A DNA stretch of 64,000 bases from Thelonectria olida. Its lineage: Eukaryota > Ascomycota > Sordariomycetes > Hypocreales > Nectriaceae. A program made the position numbers and the translations under genes. The stretch covers positions 2,108,001-2,172,000 of the forward strand of contig JAGPYM010000003.1 in assembly GCA_020736575.1 (NCBI GenBank), read 5' to 3'. Numbering within the stretch: the first letter of the stretch is position 1; each line of letters opens with the position of its first letter. Shown here one piece after another: positions 11,748 to 24,705 of this stretch. The notes below the pieces were generated by a model. The model searched no databases. It was not told where the DNA came from and saw only the letters and a program-made list of their open reading frames with translations.

Positions 11748-13275
11748 ATGGATTCGAGTATCGATTTCGACAATTCGACGACTGCGGCGAGACGAGGAGA
11801 CTCTGCTTCACAACTTGAATGGGCCTGGTCAACCGCTCTTCTCGTCGGTTTCATCGGCTACGCCTCTCTCTGTTCTACCCTTCGATTTCGACGAATCAAC
11901 TCTGTTCGTCGAAAATATGGGTATACAGATCGGGCTTCCCTATCTCAAATGACTAATCAAGACGCCCACGAAATCCTGAAGAATACCGCGTACCTAGAAT
12001 TTCCCTTATTTTACGACCTTGCCACACGATTGGCACTGTTTGAGGTAAATTATAACTATGCTAGACGGAACCAAAGAGCCTCTCTTGAGCGGTATGTTAA
12101 CTTGTGATCAGACGTATGCAGTTGAGAACATTGCAAAGCTGCTCGTCGCTGCTAGTGACCTCAACAAGTGGGATACCTTACCCAAGCGGTATGTCCTTTT
12201 CTTTGCAGAACCAATATGAATACCCGACTAACGGGGTGTATAGATACGAGGACACCGAAGTCATCTTCTCTTGGTACGGCCAACCGCTTACCGATATCCA
12301 TTCAAGATAGTCATTAACCAGATCCAGCTTCACGTTTTTCCCACCTACCTCAGAACAGCTTCACAAGGCCGTTGCCCGGATGAATTATCTGCATGCTCCG
12401 TTCGTCAAAAGTGGAAAGATCTCTCATGAAGATATGTTGTACGTGCTTTATGCATCCACGTGGGAGCCTATACGAACTCTCAACCAGTATGAATGGCGAC
12501 AACTCGATGACATGGAGATTGCCTCCATTGGAACAGTGTGGAAGTACGTCGGCGACATGATGAATATCGACTACAGGTCCGTTCTCCAAAAAGAAGAATG
12601 GACTGATGCCATAGAGTTCTTGGAGGACGTGTCGAGCTTCGCTTCCGAATACGAGGACAAGTACATGCGGCCAATGAAGGAGGTCCACGCGTTGGGCCAG
12701 ATTCTGATGGAGATGCTGCTGCAATCGTATCCAGCCTTCGCTCGACCGCTCGGTTACCCTATGGCTTGTGTTGTCATGGGGAACCGTCTCAGACGTGCAT
12801 TTCGGTAAGCGATTTGTTGAGAGAAGCTCATTCAGTTCTTAGGCATCCAGCTGACGTTTTCATCAGGTTCCCGGAGCCAAGCCTGATCATGACAGTTGTT
12901 ACGTACAGCCTCCTCCTGACAAGAAAGCTCTTCATACGCTTTCTCTGCCTGCCACGAATCACCCCCGCCGCGTATATCTCGCAGCCTGATAAGGATACGG
13001 GTCGGATTCAGCACCTCCACTATATGATGGAACCCTGGTATGTTGCAGGGACAGTCTGGAATCGTTGGAACCTTCAGTCAGTTGTCACTTGGCTGACAGG
13101 AGGGATGATTCCGGGAGATGGGGGTGGAAAGATGAAGCCAGAGGGGTTGCTTTTTGAAGACTTGGGACCTGCGAATAAGGTTGGCAGGGGAGTCGAAGAG
13201 ACACGGGGATTTGAGGAGGTCATCAGCAAGAAGGCCACCGCAGGATGTCCATTTTCTATCGCCGCAAAGTCATGA
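11748..13275 (+). CDS. MpaB-like ER-bound oxygenase (DUF2236/latex-clearing-protein-like)
   Basis: Five exons (11748-12044, 12112-12188, 12244-12273, 12328-12804, 12867-13275) give 429 residues. A single membrane segment lies at about residues 25-43 (EWAWSTALLVGFIGYASL), followed by a basic patch (RFRRINSVRRKYG), as in the ER-anchored MpaB family. The cytosolic part has the family pattern: NTAYLEFPLFYDLATRLALFE, then FTFFPPTSEQLHKAVARMNY-LH with candidate heme-ligand histidines, then DMLYVLYASTWEPI. In mycophenolic acid synthesis MpaB' cleaves a farnesyl chain oxidatively; the substrate here is unknown. I see no PKS, NRPS, terpene or P450 partner nearby, so a secondary-metabolite cluster is not supported. 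Exon 3 is only 30 nt, and the joined frame through all four introns is clean. Confidence 0.85.
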
Positions 13276-13937
13276 TACTCATCTGAGAAGTAGAATGAGT
13301 CATGAAAGCTATTCTGTGTGCAAGAGAAACGCTTACACAAGCGATCCATCAGCTTATTGTTTGCAACATCAAGATACAAGATCCAGGTCGACATTGTAAC
13401 ATTCTACTACAACCCGAGGCTTCCAGCTCTAAGCAAAGGCGAATTAAAAGTCCGACTTCATGTTTCTTTGCCATTGGAATGGTTTCGCTTTTCATGACTA
13501 GAATTTACTGAGATTTGTGTCATCTCTCGTGGAGGTCTAGGGTAGGTACAGGGCGAGGAAGCACTAATATGGAATCACTACGTCATACCAAAAGCTTCCT
13601 GGAGCAACCATCATCATTCACTCTTCCTCACCGACTTCAATTCTCTTGCGACTGCCTCTGTCGTTGCTCAGTCGTGTCCCCTCGAAGCTACCTGGAATCA
13701 GATCGGCAGCCTCGCCACGTGTTTGAAACAAATCGGGATCTAGTCACCTGACGTAGGCAACCCTTTACGAGAACGACGCCTCAGACTCATCCTCAGAGAA
13801 CACTCCATCAAATATCACGTCTTTCATCATCAGATATCACCAGAACGAGAAGTGAGGCGGACAAGACGTCCGATACAAGCTCTACCGTCTACAACACATA
13901 CCTGCTATCAACTACCCCAAAGAACAGCCTCCACATC

Positions 13938-14663
13938 ATGCCTGCCATCCCCATATACACGGCTAGTCCTATCAACGCCTCCAAGGCTTCGGGGGTTACC
14001 CCTCAGACAGCACACTCGGAAAGCGGAGAGCCACGTACGGCGCCACTTGACGCTGCTCAATCACCAAACACGTATCCGGCTGCCCAGCCCGGATCACGAC
14101 CCTCGGTACCCGCACCAACAGGAGTACCTCGAGCTCCTTACTACCCTGAACCAACTCCGACGACGACGGCTGGGTCTATGAGTCCTGCGGCACCGCAGCC
14201 AGGTGCATTCCCCAGTCTTCCAGCGAAGAGCAGCCTCCCGCCGCACCCAAAGGCTGGCGAGCATCTTCGAAACGACCAGGCCCAGTCAACGCCGATTCCC
14301 ATGCCTCCCCAGATGTCGTACGCCCCACTAGGGACGTCAGAGATGGGCGTAAAACGTTCCTCAACGACGACGGCAACGGTACCGATCCCTTCACCAATGG
14401 CAGATCCACTGGGCGGCCGCTTGAGTGGTGGCAATTTGTCACATCCCCCCGGATATCAGCAGAACGTGCATGCTTCAGACTTCAGCAGCAACCAGAGAGC
14501 CGCTCACCAAGTGGCAGTGGAGCAGGACCGAAGTGTGTCCGCGGTTTCAATCGGGGATGATGACGAAGGAGTCTGGGGCACGGCGAAGAAGTGGGCAGCA
14601 GTCGCCGGCGAGGGCCTCGCGGCAGCCGAGAATGAGGTTTGGAAGCGGATTAACAAGGACTAG
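13938..14663 (+). CDS. Ser/Pro/Thr-rich protein with Trp-containing C-terminal motif, unknown function
   Basis: This is a single exon of 241 residues. I do not recognise a named family. Residues 1-190 are low-complexity, rich in Pro, Ser, Thr and Ala, and probably disordered. The last about 35 residues (DDDEGVWGTAKKWAAVAGEG then LAAAENEVWKRINKD) form a probable amphipathic helix after an acidic cap and look like the conserved part. There is no signal peptide or membrane segment. The ATG lies about 660 bp after the preceding gene, and several short upstream open frames occur in the leader. The C-terminal motif gives coding confidence, but the function is unknown. Confidence 0.72.
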   Translation: MPAIPIYTASPINASKASGVTPQTAHSESGEPRTAPLDAAQSPNTYPAAQPGSRPSVPAPTGVPRAPYYPEPTPTTTAGSMSPAAPQPGAFPSLPAKSSLPPHPKAGEHLRNDQAQSTPIPMPPQMSYAPLGTSEMGVKRSSTTTATVPIPSPMADPLGGRLSGGNLSHPPGYQQNVHASDFSSNQRAAHQVAVEQDRSVSAVSIGDDDEGVWGTAKKWAAVAGEGLAAAENEVWKRINKD

Positions 14664-17600
14664 TAGACGCCGGGGTTGCAGTGTCTCGGTAGAGGCAAGT
14701 GGTCTGGGGGATGATGCCCATGAATGGCCCCGAGCGGGTGGGATGCGGCGTTTGCGTCTTGGTGTTAATTACAGTTGGTTCGAAAGAGGAATGCGATTAA
14801 AGCCGTCACCCAAGGAGATCTTTCGATGTTCTATTTCGAGCTACAAACCGGGGTTTTAATGGGAAAGGACGGGCGAAGTGGTCAGGGCAGATGCCGAGGG
14901 CCAGTCGAGTGCCTGTGAGAAGACATCATGACGAAGGGACGGAGGGCAAGGAGGGTAGCATGGTCACATTGAGGGGCGCCAAAACGATCTCTGCGGGGAG
15001 CAGATGGTGTTGTGATTGGTTTGTGATCTCCATATTCAGCAGATAATATAAACCAGGTGGTAACGACAATGGACTGGGAGGGCGATCCAATTTCCCATTC
15101 AAGTCGCAAGTGGTTCCTTAAGTGTGTCACAATGTAGTTATGTACAACCTGCCCAGGAGAATGCAGGGTAAGGCGGGCGGATCCCCGGGGGTTCAACCCT
15201 TGCTGTTCAACGGGCTTGCCGGAGGAGTGGAGCGCGGGCGGAACAAGTCATGGAAGAAGAAGAAGAGAAGGCCTTCTGGAAGTTTGCCCTTGAAGGAGGA
15301 GGAGACAGCGAGAGCGTCTGCTGGAGAGAGAGCTTAGATGGCAAGCAGGGGTCGACAGGGGCGTCAGTGCAACCCGGCTCTTCACACACTCCCTCCCCGG
15401 TCCTGATACGAGGCGAAGCAGCTTCGAGTCTTCTCAATCAGGAAATGGGAAAACCCTCTGGGCGTCCTGAGGTTGGCGGCCGCAAGGAACAGGCATGTCT
15501 TTATCAAATCAATCAATCAATCAATGAAGCAATTAATCAAATCGTGGGGGCGATTGACCAAGAGCTTTCGTTTTTTTTTGCTTCTTCTTGTTCTTTTTTT
15601 ATCAACCTCTGCAGGCTCACCATCATTTGGCGAATCATGGCGTCAACAGCCGTGGGAATGTGATTGATCGTTCATCTAACCTTTAGGCCTGCAGAGAACA
15701 CAAAGGGGCGATGGTGCCGTCGTCCTACCAGATGCCCAGGACTCAATCTCTTTACTTGCACCATCCTTACCGAGCTGTGATGGAGGGCTCCCAAGCGCTG
15801 TCATCAGATAGTGGTGGGGTATTCGTGCTGGAGGAACGTACGCAAGGTAGTGTATAATAAAGGGAAAAAGTAAAGTTCTGGACGCGTCGCGTGGAGCATT
15901 AACATGACGCGTGAATTGTAATTGCGACAGCCAAATGTGGGAGGCAGCCGGTGAGTAGCAGAGCGGCCTCTGGGCTCAGCAAGGTGAACGCGTCGTACGT
16001 TGCACTCCGTCCGTCGTGGCGAGGATGCCCATGGTCGGTGATGGTTTTGGTTGTTAGCCACCCAACCACGCCCACACCACCCACAGAATGAGGCAGTGCT
16101 ACGGAAGGGGGAACAAGGTGACAAGGCCTCGGAACACAAGCACTGGAGAGAGGACCGGAAGCCGTGTGAGAGAGTGGGAGAATGCGACCTTGATGAGAAG
16201 GGGACAAATTGTGGAGGGGCAACAAGTCGCTTGGTGCAGACGAGACGAGACAGGAGAGGCTAAAACGAACAAAAGAAACAGATGGGAGGCACGATGTAAC
16301 GGCTGCTAAACATTAGTCGAGTTCCCGTTCCTGGATTTTGTCGCCCAATGCAGCAACTGACCGGCAGTTGGACTAGAAGGATTCTAGCAACGATACTCAA
16401 CGGTGCCCCAAGCTCAGTCGATGGGAGTTATTTTGGCCGAGATGGCTGGCCAGGTAAGGTACCGGCGTGGAGGAGACGATAGCAACTCGAAACATTGCCG
16501 TTTCTTCTTTGTGAAGGAGGAATAAACGACGACGGGGCTGCGAGGGATGAACGAGCGTATCAGGTCTTCGCTAGACCGAGGTCCACGCCACGGGACGACG
16601 GAACACGCAAGCAAGAAGTTGCTGGGTTGACGAGGAAGAGAGGCTGACTAGTCGGTTTGAGCTGGGGGGAGAGAATGATGAGCTGGACAAGAGCCACTGA
16701 CGAGAGAATTCTATAATGCTCAACTGCCCTGGTAATAGCAAGAAAGAGGGAAGAAAGAAGGCGATGGAATTTCTCAGCCGCCGTCATAGCCATAGAGTCA
16801 TAGCCCCGTCGACAGCCTTGCGACGTGTTCATCGCAGAGTCGTCGGCCAGCAGAGCTTCAGCTTGCCTCATCCCAGTTCACGTACCTATAGTTCACCTGA
16901 TCCCTGGCAGGTTTGGGGTAGGTCAGTTGCCGCCTCGCAGCTCCCTACCTACCTTACCTAGCGATTGAATCCTTGGTATGAAGTAGCCCGTGACGGTGGA
17001 TGGGAATCAATTGGAAAGGCTGGGAGAGTGGAGATGATGGAATAGATTGGATACCTTACATTACACGTCGTCAACTGTCGTCGGCTGTTTCCAGCGCGCT
17101 TTCAGTGGACTTTCCCCTCTTGCAGCAGGCTGCAGCAGAAAGAAGCATCAGTGGGGCCCGTTACAGACTTGAGACGCCCGGTTCCTGGCAACATCCCTGT
17201 AGGGTGCCTGTGACATCCCTGCGCTGAACCCCCGTCGCTCGATCCTGAAACATGGCATGTGGCCAATCGTAGAGCTTCCATCCCATCTTCTATTCCAAAA
17301 GAGGCCTGAATGCACTCTGCGAAGGCTCCGCTGTGTCTTCCCGCGCCGCCCCCTGCTGCCCCGCTGAGGCAAGCGCGCAGCCAACCACAGCGCGTCGCGA
17401 AAATGATCCCAAGGCAACCTCAAACGCACTTCGATTCCACCAAAACCGACGGCACCACTCTCACCACGGAACCGGCGCACTTCTCCCTCAGGACCAGGAC
17501 TCCAGCACAGGCTACACCTCACGAGTCTCCGGGTTCTCAGTCGGGCGCGAGCCTTGAGGCATCAGACGTCAGGCCATGGCCGACAGCTCATCACCATCCC

Positions 17601-20600
17601 ATTCAGTCTCCAGAAGAGAGCCAACAAAGTTCCCTATACCACGATGCCGTCTCCTCGAGTATACCCTCCATTCCCCCATCTTGGGGTTCCGTCACTTATC
17701 ACCGGTCGCTAGCTGGTAGAGTGTTTCGTTTCCCGGATCTAGCCTCCCTTCCCACGACGCTCGACGACGACGTGTCGGTGATGTGTCTCTTGGGATGAGG
17801 GGGCGCCAGCCGCACATGTAATCCACACCCAGTACAACCGTCACCGTCTTGTCTAGTCCCTCTCATCTTAACGTCGAATTGAGATGCCGCCCGCTTGTCC
17901 GCTGCGCCGTGCGCCGCTGACTTGTGCAGTGCAGCGCCTGCGATGCCAACTGGCGTTGCTTCTTTCTGTTCGCCGCAGCTGTATTCGCGCTCCAGCAGAG
18001 CCTGAAGCGGCGGGTCACTCGGTGTCTGCTGCACAAACGTTGAGCCATCGATACATCATCTCCCGGGGCAACAGATCAATCAATTGCTCAGTCACCTCCC
18101 CTCGCTGTCGCTTGTCGCCGGCTCCCGCCAGAAATAAGAATAAGAAGAAACGTTGGAGCCGGTTATGGCGAAATGACGAATGACGAATGACGAGCGGCCC
18201 GCCGCTTGTCGTCGCCTTGAGCTTCGCTGCTAGCCGCGACCGTTTGACATTGGGGGCTGCTTGACCCAGGCACGGATCTGCCCTCCATCCCACCGCGGCC
18301 CTTCAGCCGGCCCCTCGTGCGGGGGATCCGACGACGAAAATGGCATTTGGATGTCCATATTCCATCTCAAAGACACTGGGACCGTCGGACGCAGCCATGG
18401 CCTGCACCAAATTCTCCCGAAGCGATCCCAAAACAGGACCTGGGCCGGGCTATATCCAAGACCCCCCGGCCTCAAGGTTCCTAGATTTTGGATTCATCAG
18501 TCGTGCGATTGAGCATGATTGGGTTCTTTTGACTGGATTGGCTTCGGAGTCCCGACTCTTAGCGGTTTCGAGTGTTGTGAAAAATAGCAACAGCTCTTTA
18601 TTCCACCCTTGCCAGGCCGGACAGGGGGGCGTGGAATCAAGCCTCGCGGCGAGGGAGTCTTTGCAGATGAGCTTCACACAAAAGTGTTCGACGCCTCATC
18701 TTGTTCCAGGGGCGTCAGCCTGTCGCGCCACGGACACAGGCGTGAGTCCATCAGCCGACTCCTCTGCGGTCGGAGGTTTTGTCAACCCCAGACGAGCCTA
18801 ACGTGGCCCCGTCTGAGTCGACACGCCCATGTTCGGCCTTCGTCGACTCACTCGCCCGCCCGCCCACACCACCTCGCTGTTGCTCTCTGTTTCTCTCAGC
18901 AGCGGGTGAGACAAGCCACCTCCGTCGTCGAGTCTGTCGTGCAGCCCGACTGGGCGGCACATTGGCCAGATCGAACCCCCCTTGGAGATGGATGTCCTCA
19001 GTCTCACTCCCACCGATACACACCCCAATATGTGTGAGAGTGCATGCGTGCGTGTGTGTCGGCCCTGCGCCGCCTTCACGTCGTCTCGGCGTTCGTCTGG
19101 GATCCTGGCATCTCTTCTCTACTCTAATTTCCACGCTCTGTCCACTAGCTCTCCTTTTCTCCAGCTTCCATTCGAATTCCCTGGCTTTTTTCTTCGACGA
19201 CGCTCGACATAACGTCCGGGAAGGCCGCCACATCTCCACTGCTGCCGAGCGCATCAAGAGGCCCTCGCTTCCTAGGGCCCAAAAAATGGATGCTCTTCCT
19301 TTCTCGAAGACGCATGTGCGACTTGCAAGAACATCTAGCTTAGTGCCGTCCAGCCTTGTCGCCATTTCTCCCTGGCTCCCGGGGTTCGTCTGGGCCCCGG
19401 TCCCTGTCCTCCAGCTGGGATGCCGATGGATCCCCCATCGTCCAAGTCCACCTTGGTCGACGAACACACTCACTCTCTCGCAATGGCAGACCCAGTCTTC
19501 CTGGACCTGCGACTGCTCTGACGGAGTACCTAGTTCATAGATCGGTCTGCGTCTGAGGATTCGGCCCAGCCCCTCCCGCACTCCCAAACCTGTCCCCTGG
19601 TGCCGTCGTCCCTAGGTCACGGAGCATGGGCTCCCTGCTCATGGATGATGCCTCTTGTCCTCGATACACGTCTTCTTTTATACCTCTAGGTTCCGGCTCC
19701 GCCCCTCCATCTGCTTCTCTTGCTTCTGCTCTCGCGCGACTTCACCCGCACACCCTCATTACTTGCTGCTCCCATTGATAGTCACTCCTTTACCCTGTCT
19801 TCGGCTCTCTGTTGCATACATACTTACATACATACCATACCGCCTCGGGTCTTATAACACTCTCTCGAGCTGGCTCTCCCACCCTCCTACAAGACCAGTC
19901 CCGGCTCACCCACTCACTCTCCCTCTCAACCAACTCGATTACTTCCGCAGACCAACTCCTCGCTCTCATTTCCTAGCGCTCTGGTACTGCCGGGTCCTGT
20001 CCTTCCACACTCCCCACTGCTCTCTCAGCTCGACGTTTTTTTGCTTTCTTCTTAGCAACCACGCATTATACCCCGGCCAGCCAACCCTGCCGAGAAAAAC
20101 ATCAACGCGTTCCTTTACACAGCGCATGTTGGCTCTCCGGAAATTATTCCTGCATCCGAGCTGGCCACTGCGGCCTTAGTTGACCAGGTAAGTCTGAGAT
20201 GGCCCGCGGCACTCCCGAAGATCCAGATACGATGGGTGATGGGTGGACCTGGCACCGTCTTCCGCCCTAGCTTCCACCTCCCGACTGTCCCATCCCTCCT
20301 CTCACACTCGCAGAATCATGCTGACACGTACCTGGCCCTTGCTAGACCTCTTGCCTCAATACTAATAGATTAACCATCGCTCCCCTCGCTCGGCCTCTGA
20401 GTGAATGAATTCTGGCCATACCCAGCTGTATGCTATCACGCTCCCTCACCAACTCCATTCACTCTCGACTTACATGACATGACCACAGCCACGAACAACT
20501 TCAACAACATCATCAAGAACAAGTTCACCACACTCCTTTCTTTACATTCAATCACCACGCCGACCAGTTCCAAGAGCCCTCAAGGTCTCCTCCATCCGCC

Positions 20601-20603
20601 ACC
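14664..20603. other. 5.9-kb gene-free region upstream of the Rua1_C regulator
   Basis: No protein gene is convincing on either strand. The region holds an ATCA-type microsatellite (about 15509-15530) and, from about 18.8 kb on, strongly CT-rich DNA typical of fungal promoters and long leaders. A strong splice donor (CAG|GTAAGT) at 20188 followed by a GCTGAC branch-like site and an AG at 20344-20345 could be a 5'-UTR intron of the next gene. The overlapping long open frames at 18.75-19.59 kb are low-complexity and were rejected. Large upstream regions are frequent for developmental regulators. Confidence 0.55.
15509..15545. repeat. ATCA-type tetranucleotide microsatellite
   Basis: About five copies of AATC/ATCA are seen, continuing into imperfect copies. 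Confidence 0.8.
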
Positions 20604-22564
20604 ATGAACGGGACCGAATTTCCTGACTCCGAGGTCGTCTCCTCGGAGGTTATGTGGTCTACCCCAACAACTCAGACCCGACCTCGACCTGCCACCATCC
20701 ACGCGGGGTTCACCTTCATTACCAACGAAGAGTACTCGGCGGTGCCCTCCTGGGATACCTCTTCCATCTCATTCCAGCAGACCCCTAGCGAGACCATGTC
20801 CCGACCCATGTCGATGCACCAGGACTTCTGCCCCCCGACATCCATTGAGAATGGTGAGCAACTCCGTTCAGCGGAGTCCAACCTGACTAACACAAGCCTA
20901 GCTTCCTGGATTGAGAAGCCCTGCGAGGATCACTTTGACTTCAACAGCTTTGACCAGGAAATGAGCATGGGAATCGGCCAGGCCTTCACCACCGACGAAG
21001 CCATTCCCGTTCTTGACCTGAGATATGGAGAGCAGGTTCCCGATGAGGAGCTTATGGCGATTGACGGCAGCATGAAGCCTCGCCGCATGTCGGGTTCCTC
21101 CTTCTCCATGTCTACCTCTGGTGCTCTGTCGGATATGCCTTCTTACGAAGACTTCTCCACAGCCCTCTCCGAGGCTCAGTCATTCTCTTCTGACTACCCG
21201 CCTACCTCCAACCGCAACTCCCTGATGTCGTCTACTCAGCTTTCACCCGTCGCCTCGCCCCGTATCGCCGCTCAGCAAACCCAGACCCGAACCGAACTCG
21301 TCCGGACTCAGAGCCGTGGTCGCGGGGGCGCATCGCCATCCCCACGCCCCGGTGTCCGATCTGCTCCCTACAGTGTCGAGGGTCCTCGACTTAAGCGATG
21401 GTCCACTGGCACTTACGGAACGATGAGCCGAAAGCCTGCGCCTTTTGTCTATCATACGAACCCGGAAATCTTCAATGCTCATCAGCAACTCTGCTCCGCC
21501 AACTCGTCTCCCGCGGCTTGCGCCAACCCTCTGCCTCTCAACTATGGAAACCTCCAAGCCGTTCAAGCTGTCCAGCAAGCACCCTTTATGGTTACCAGCA
21601 CACCCGTCTTCCAGAGGAGCAGCATGCTCTTGCCGTCGCAACTTCCTTCTCAGGTTCCCTCGCAGACTTGGCATCCCGAAGCCAACCAGTTCGAGGCGCC
21701 CCCGCCACTTCTCTCTCACGGTCTCTTCCGAATGCTCCAGAGCAACGGCGATCCTCACTCATTCCATGGCCACTACACCGATCTGTCTGACCCACCGGAT
21801 CTGTATGCCGCGCTTCAGGAAGAGCAAATTCCGCCTCCCCCCGAGGACATGAACCCCGAGGACCCTGACCTGATTCCCCGCGAACAAGAGCTGCGCTTCG
21901 AAGGAGATTTGTACACCCCCAGATGGGTACGTGGACATGGCAACAAGCGCGAGGGCTGGTGCGGCATCTGCAAACCGGGCAGGTGGCTAGTCTTGAAGAA
22001 CTCAGCTTTTTGGTACGACAAGTCGTTCAGCCACGGAGTCAGTGCCGCGACTGGAAGCTCTTTCCAGGAGCCCCAGCAGAAGCGACGCATGGATGGCAAC
22101 CCAGATGTGTGGGAGGGCTTGTGTGGCAGCTGCAACGAGTGGGTTGCGCTAGTGAGCAGCAAGAAGAAGGGAACAACCTGGTTCAGACACGCCTACAAGG
22201 TAAGCGACTCGCGGCCTTGTTTATTATTTGCACTTTCAGCTAACCAAGAAAACAGTGTCACACGCACCTCAAGATCAAGGATACGCCCAAGCGGCGACGT
22301 GAGAGCAGCAACGCGAGAGCCATGGCGGCTGCTTCCATGGCGATGCCCAAGCTCAAGAACGAATGCCAGCCCAGCACTCCGCAGATGGCATCCACGTCGT
22401 TGGCCGAGGCTGTCACGCCTACGCCGGTATCCATGGCGCAAATTGTTTCCAACCAGCAACCCCAGCAGATGATGACGGCAGTGCCGCCTTCTCAGATGTG
22501 TGCGCTCGGCTCGACGCCTGAGACGTTCATGACGCCGACGGAACCATTCCCGAACATGATCTAA
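20604..22564 (+). CDS. Rua1_C-domain (DUF4451) zinc-binding transcription regulator
   Basis: Two exons (20604-22199, 22256-22564; 56-bp intron) give 634 residues. Residues 1-430 are Ser/Pro/Gln-rich and look like a transactivating region. Residues about 439-545 match the Rua1 C-terminal domain: FEGDLYTPRWVRGHGNKREG leads to a CxxC pair (C453, C456), a second CxxC pair (C507, C510), then H529 and the cluster C533-H534-x-H536, created exactly by the splice. The basic KDTPKRRR follows. Rua1 of Ustilago maydis activates a glycolipid cluster and S. pombe Meu26 is meiotic; this protein's target is unknown. The long 5' side with many upstream ATGs suggests tight control. The intron is needed: without it the zinc-binding cluster is lost to another frame. 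Confidence 0.87.
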
Positions 22565-24659
22565 AGACGATCTAATTACAACGCCTTTTCCTTTTTGTCA
22601 CCAGATATCAGATAGATTTCCTCTTATCACCCACTCGTTTGGTTTGTTTTACGAACAGTATTCCCCGGCTCTGAATGGCCAAGTCACTCGCTTATTACAC
22701 ATTATGAAAAGATGGACAAAGACAGGATGTTTGATACCAGGGTACCATCACGGCGTGGACTTTTTTCCCTTCTTCCCTCTGCCCACTGATGGTTACCCCA
22801 TTTATTCCTTTTTTTTTTCTCTGTTTTTATTTGACCGATACTGCACATGGTTTGTTGTTGCTTTTTTATGAAGCTATTGGTGGATCTACAAGAAAACAAC
22901 AAGAAAAGGGCCCAGCTCCAGCTTCCCACGGAAGGATTTCCCGCGAAATCGAAATTTGAATGGATGGAATTTTTTGGGGGATATTGATTCGGAGGATTGG
23001 AAATGTTTTGGTTTACTTGTTTTTTTTTTTTTTTTTTTGGTTCTTTCTTACAACAATTTGCTCGCCTTTTTGTTGAGGGATACCCAGGAGTTGGATTATT
23101 CTTTGCTTTTTTTTTTCTTTTTTTCAACTAGATAGACTGTCTCTGGCATTGAGTCGCCCCCATCGGATGAAGGGCTTGATTGATGATTTGACGAGCAAGA
23201 TGGACGACGCTGCTGGCCAGTTGGATGCAGGGGCACACCCATAGATAGAAAGGTTACGACTTAAAATAGCACCGTCATTGATTCTTGTTTCTTACATTGC
23301 GCCTTGGTCCATCATCTACAGATGTACATGCTTAAATGATGGAGAAAAGGTGAGGCTTCGCGAGCAAGCGTGAAACGCGGCCTGCTTCTGAAGCAACTGC
23401 CGTTGAGGATCATCACGGGGTGTTTGTTTCGCAACTAGGTAGCCTTGCCAACGGACGACCAACCACCCCCGCAGATGGCACGTCGATCGAAACACCGGGC
23501 TCGAGGTTTCATGGGCTTTGTTCTTGCCTCCCTCGGCCGTCTCGGGCGATCTTGCGGGATCCCAGGTTCGCCTGTATGCAAGTGGCGCCACGGGCCTGAC
23601 TAGAAGGGGGTATAGGAGAGGGCTGATATTGGTGGTTGGTCTTTAGACTCTTGGAGTGGTGCTCGGCTACGAGTTGCTTGAACTCTTGGAGATGAAGATG
23701 GGCATCTATTGCAACCCTTGATGGAGAGCGAGTGGGTTTCTTTTACAACGTTGCCTTGGGAAGGTGCTTTTGGGAGCGGATGTTGAAGCGATTATGCCGG
23801 ATGGGCATTTGAAGAGAGAATCCGGACTCCCGGAATTGGGGTCCAAGGGGGCGGTATTCCAAGGATTTGACGGTGGTCTAGTGCGAGAGGCACGGATGGG
23901 TTAGGTGTCCGTGATGACAGTTTATGGTGGTTGTCCATGCCGTCAACGCGGATGTTTTCCACCTACCTAGGTACGCGATGGCTTCCCACGGGGGAGTCAG
24001 TTAGGAACTGGACGGGGAGAGCGGGAAAGTTGGTTCGCATGCGACTTGGGCCGCCGCTTGGACGGACCGCATGGAAACTGTCGCTCTGCTCGTATGATAG
24101 GACGCGAACAACCGGGTTCCCTCTTCAGCCTTGACTGACTCTCGTCTCCGGGATATGCCCTTGGGGCGTTTTGAGGCCGGGGGGCACGCGGGCGGCGTGT
24201 CGGATCATGGGCGGGCTTGACAGGTTTTTACCGGAAGCGCGGTCCCGGACCAAAAGGAAGCATCGTGGACCAAGACCAGAGAAGAAACAGCGACTATCGT
24301 GGAGCCGGGCCCCCCCCTTAGCTGTCATTGTTTCTCGTGCCTGTTCCTGGTGCCTGAGTTCGGGACGGGGAACTGGAAGGAGAAGTCGTCTCCGGGTAAC
24401 TATGCTGTCGAGATCTTTGGGGATCTCCGCCATGGGGGAGGAGGGGTGTGTGCGCAACAAAGAGAAGAGGAAAAAGAAAGAGAGGTGCTCGTGATGGGGG
24501 AGAGTTGTTTGTGTAATCTCCCAGAATTCATGCGGCGCGGTGGACAGCCCGTCAAGTTTATTAGTGGAGGAGGGGGGGGATGGTGGGGTTGGAGATGGGA
24601 AGGATTGTGGTGCAGTATGTATATGTATGTGTGTATGATGTACTTTGGGTATGTGCGAG

Positions 24660-24705
24660 TTAATTAGTTAATTAATCAATTAATTAATTAATTTTTCATT
24701 TATTA
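24660..24705. repeat. AT-rich TTAA/ATTA repeat block
   Basis: Repeated TTAATTA and AATTAATC words make a short self-complementary AT block. Confidence 0.7.

Noticed and set aside
11748..13275. Member of a secondary-metabolite cluster
   Set aside because: No PKS, NRPS, terpene synthase, P450 or pathway regulator is adjacent; neighbours are arp8 and an unknown Ser/Pro-rich protein.
18751..19587. Long overlapping open frames on both strands (278 codons minus; 253 codons plus)
   Set aside because: They mirror each other, are low-complexity Ser/Pro/Arg or Leu/Cys, contain no domain and lie in CT-rich leader-like DNA.
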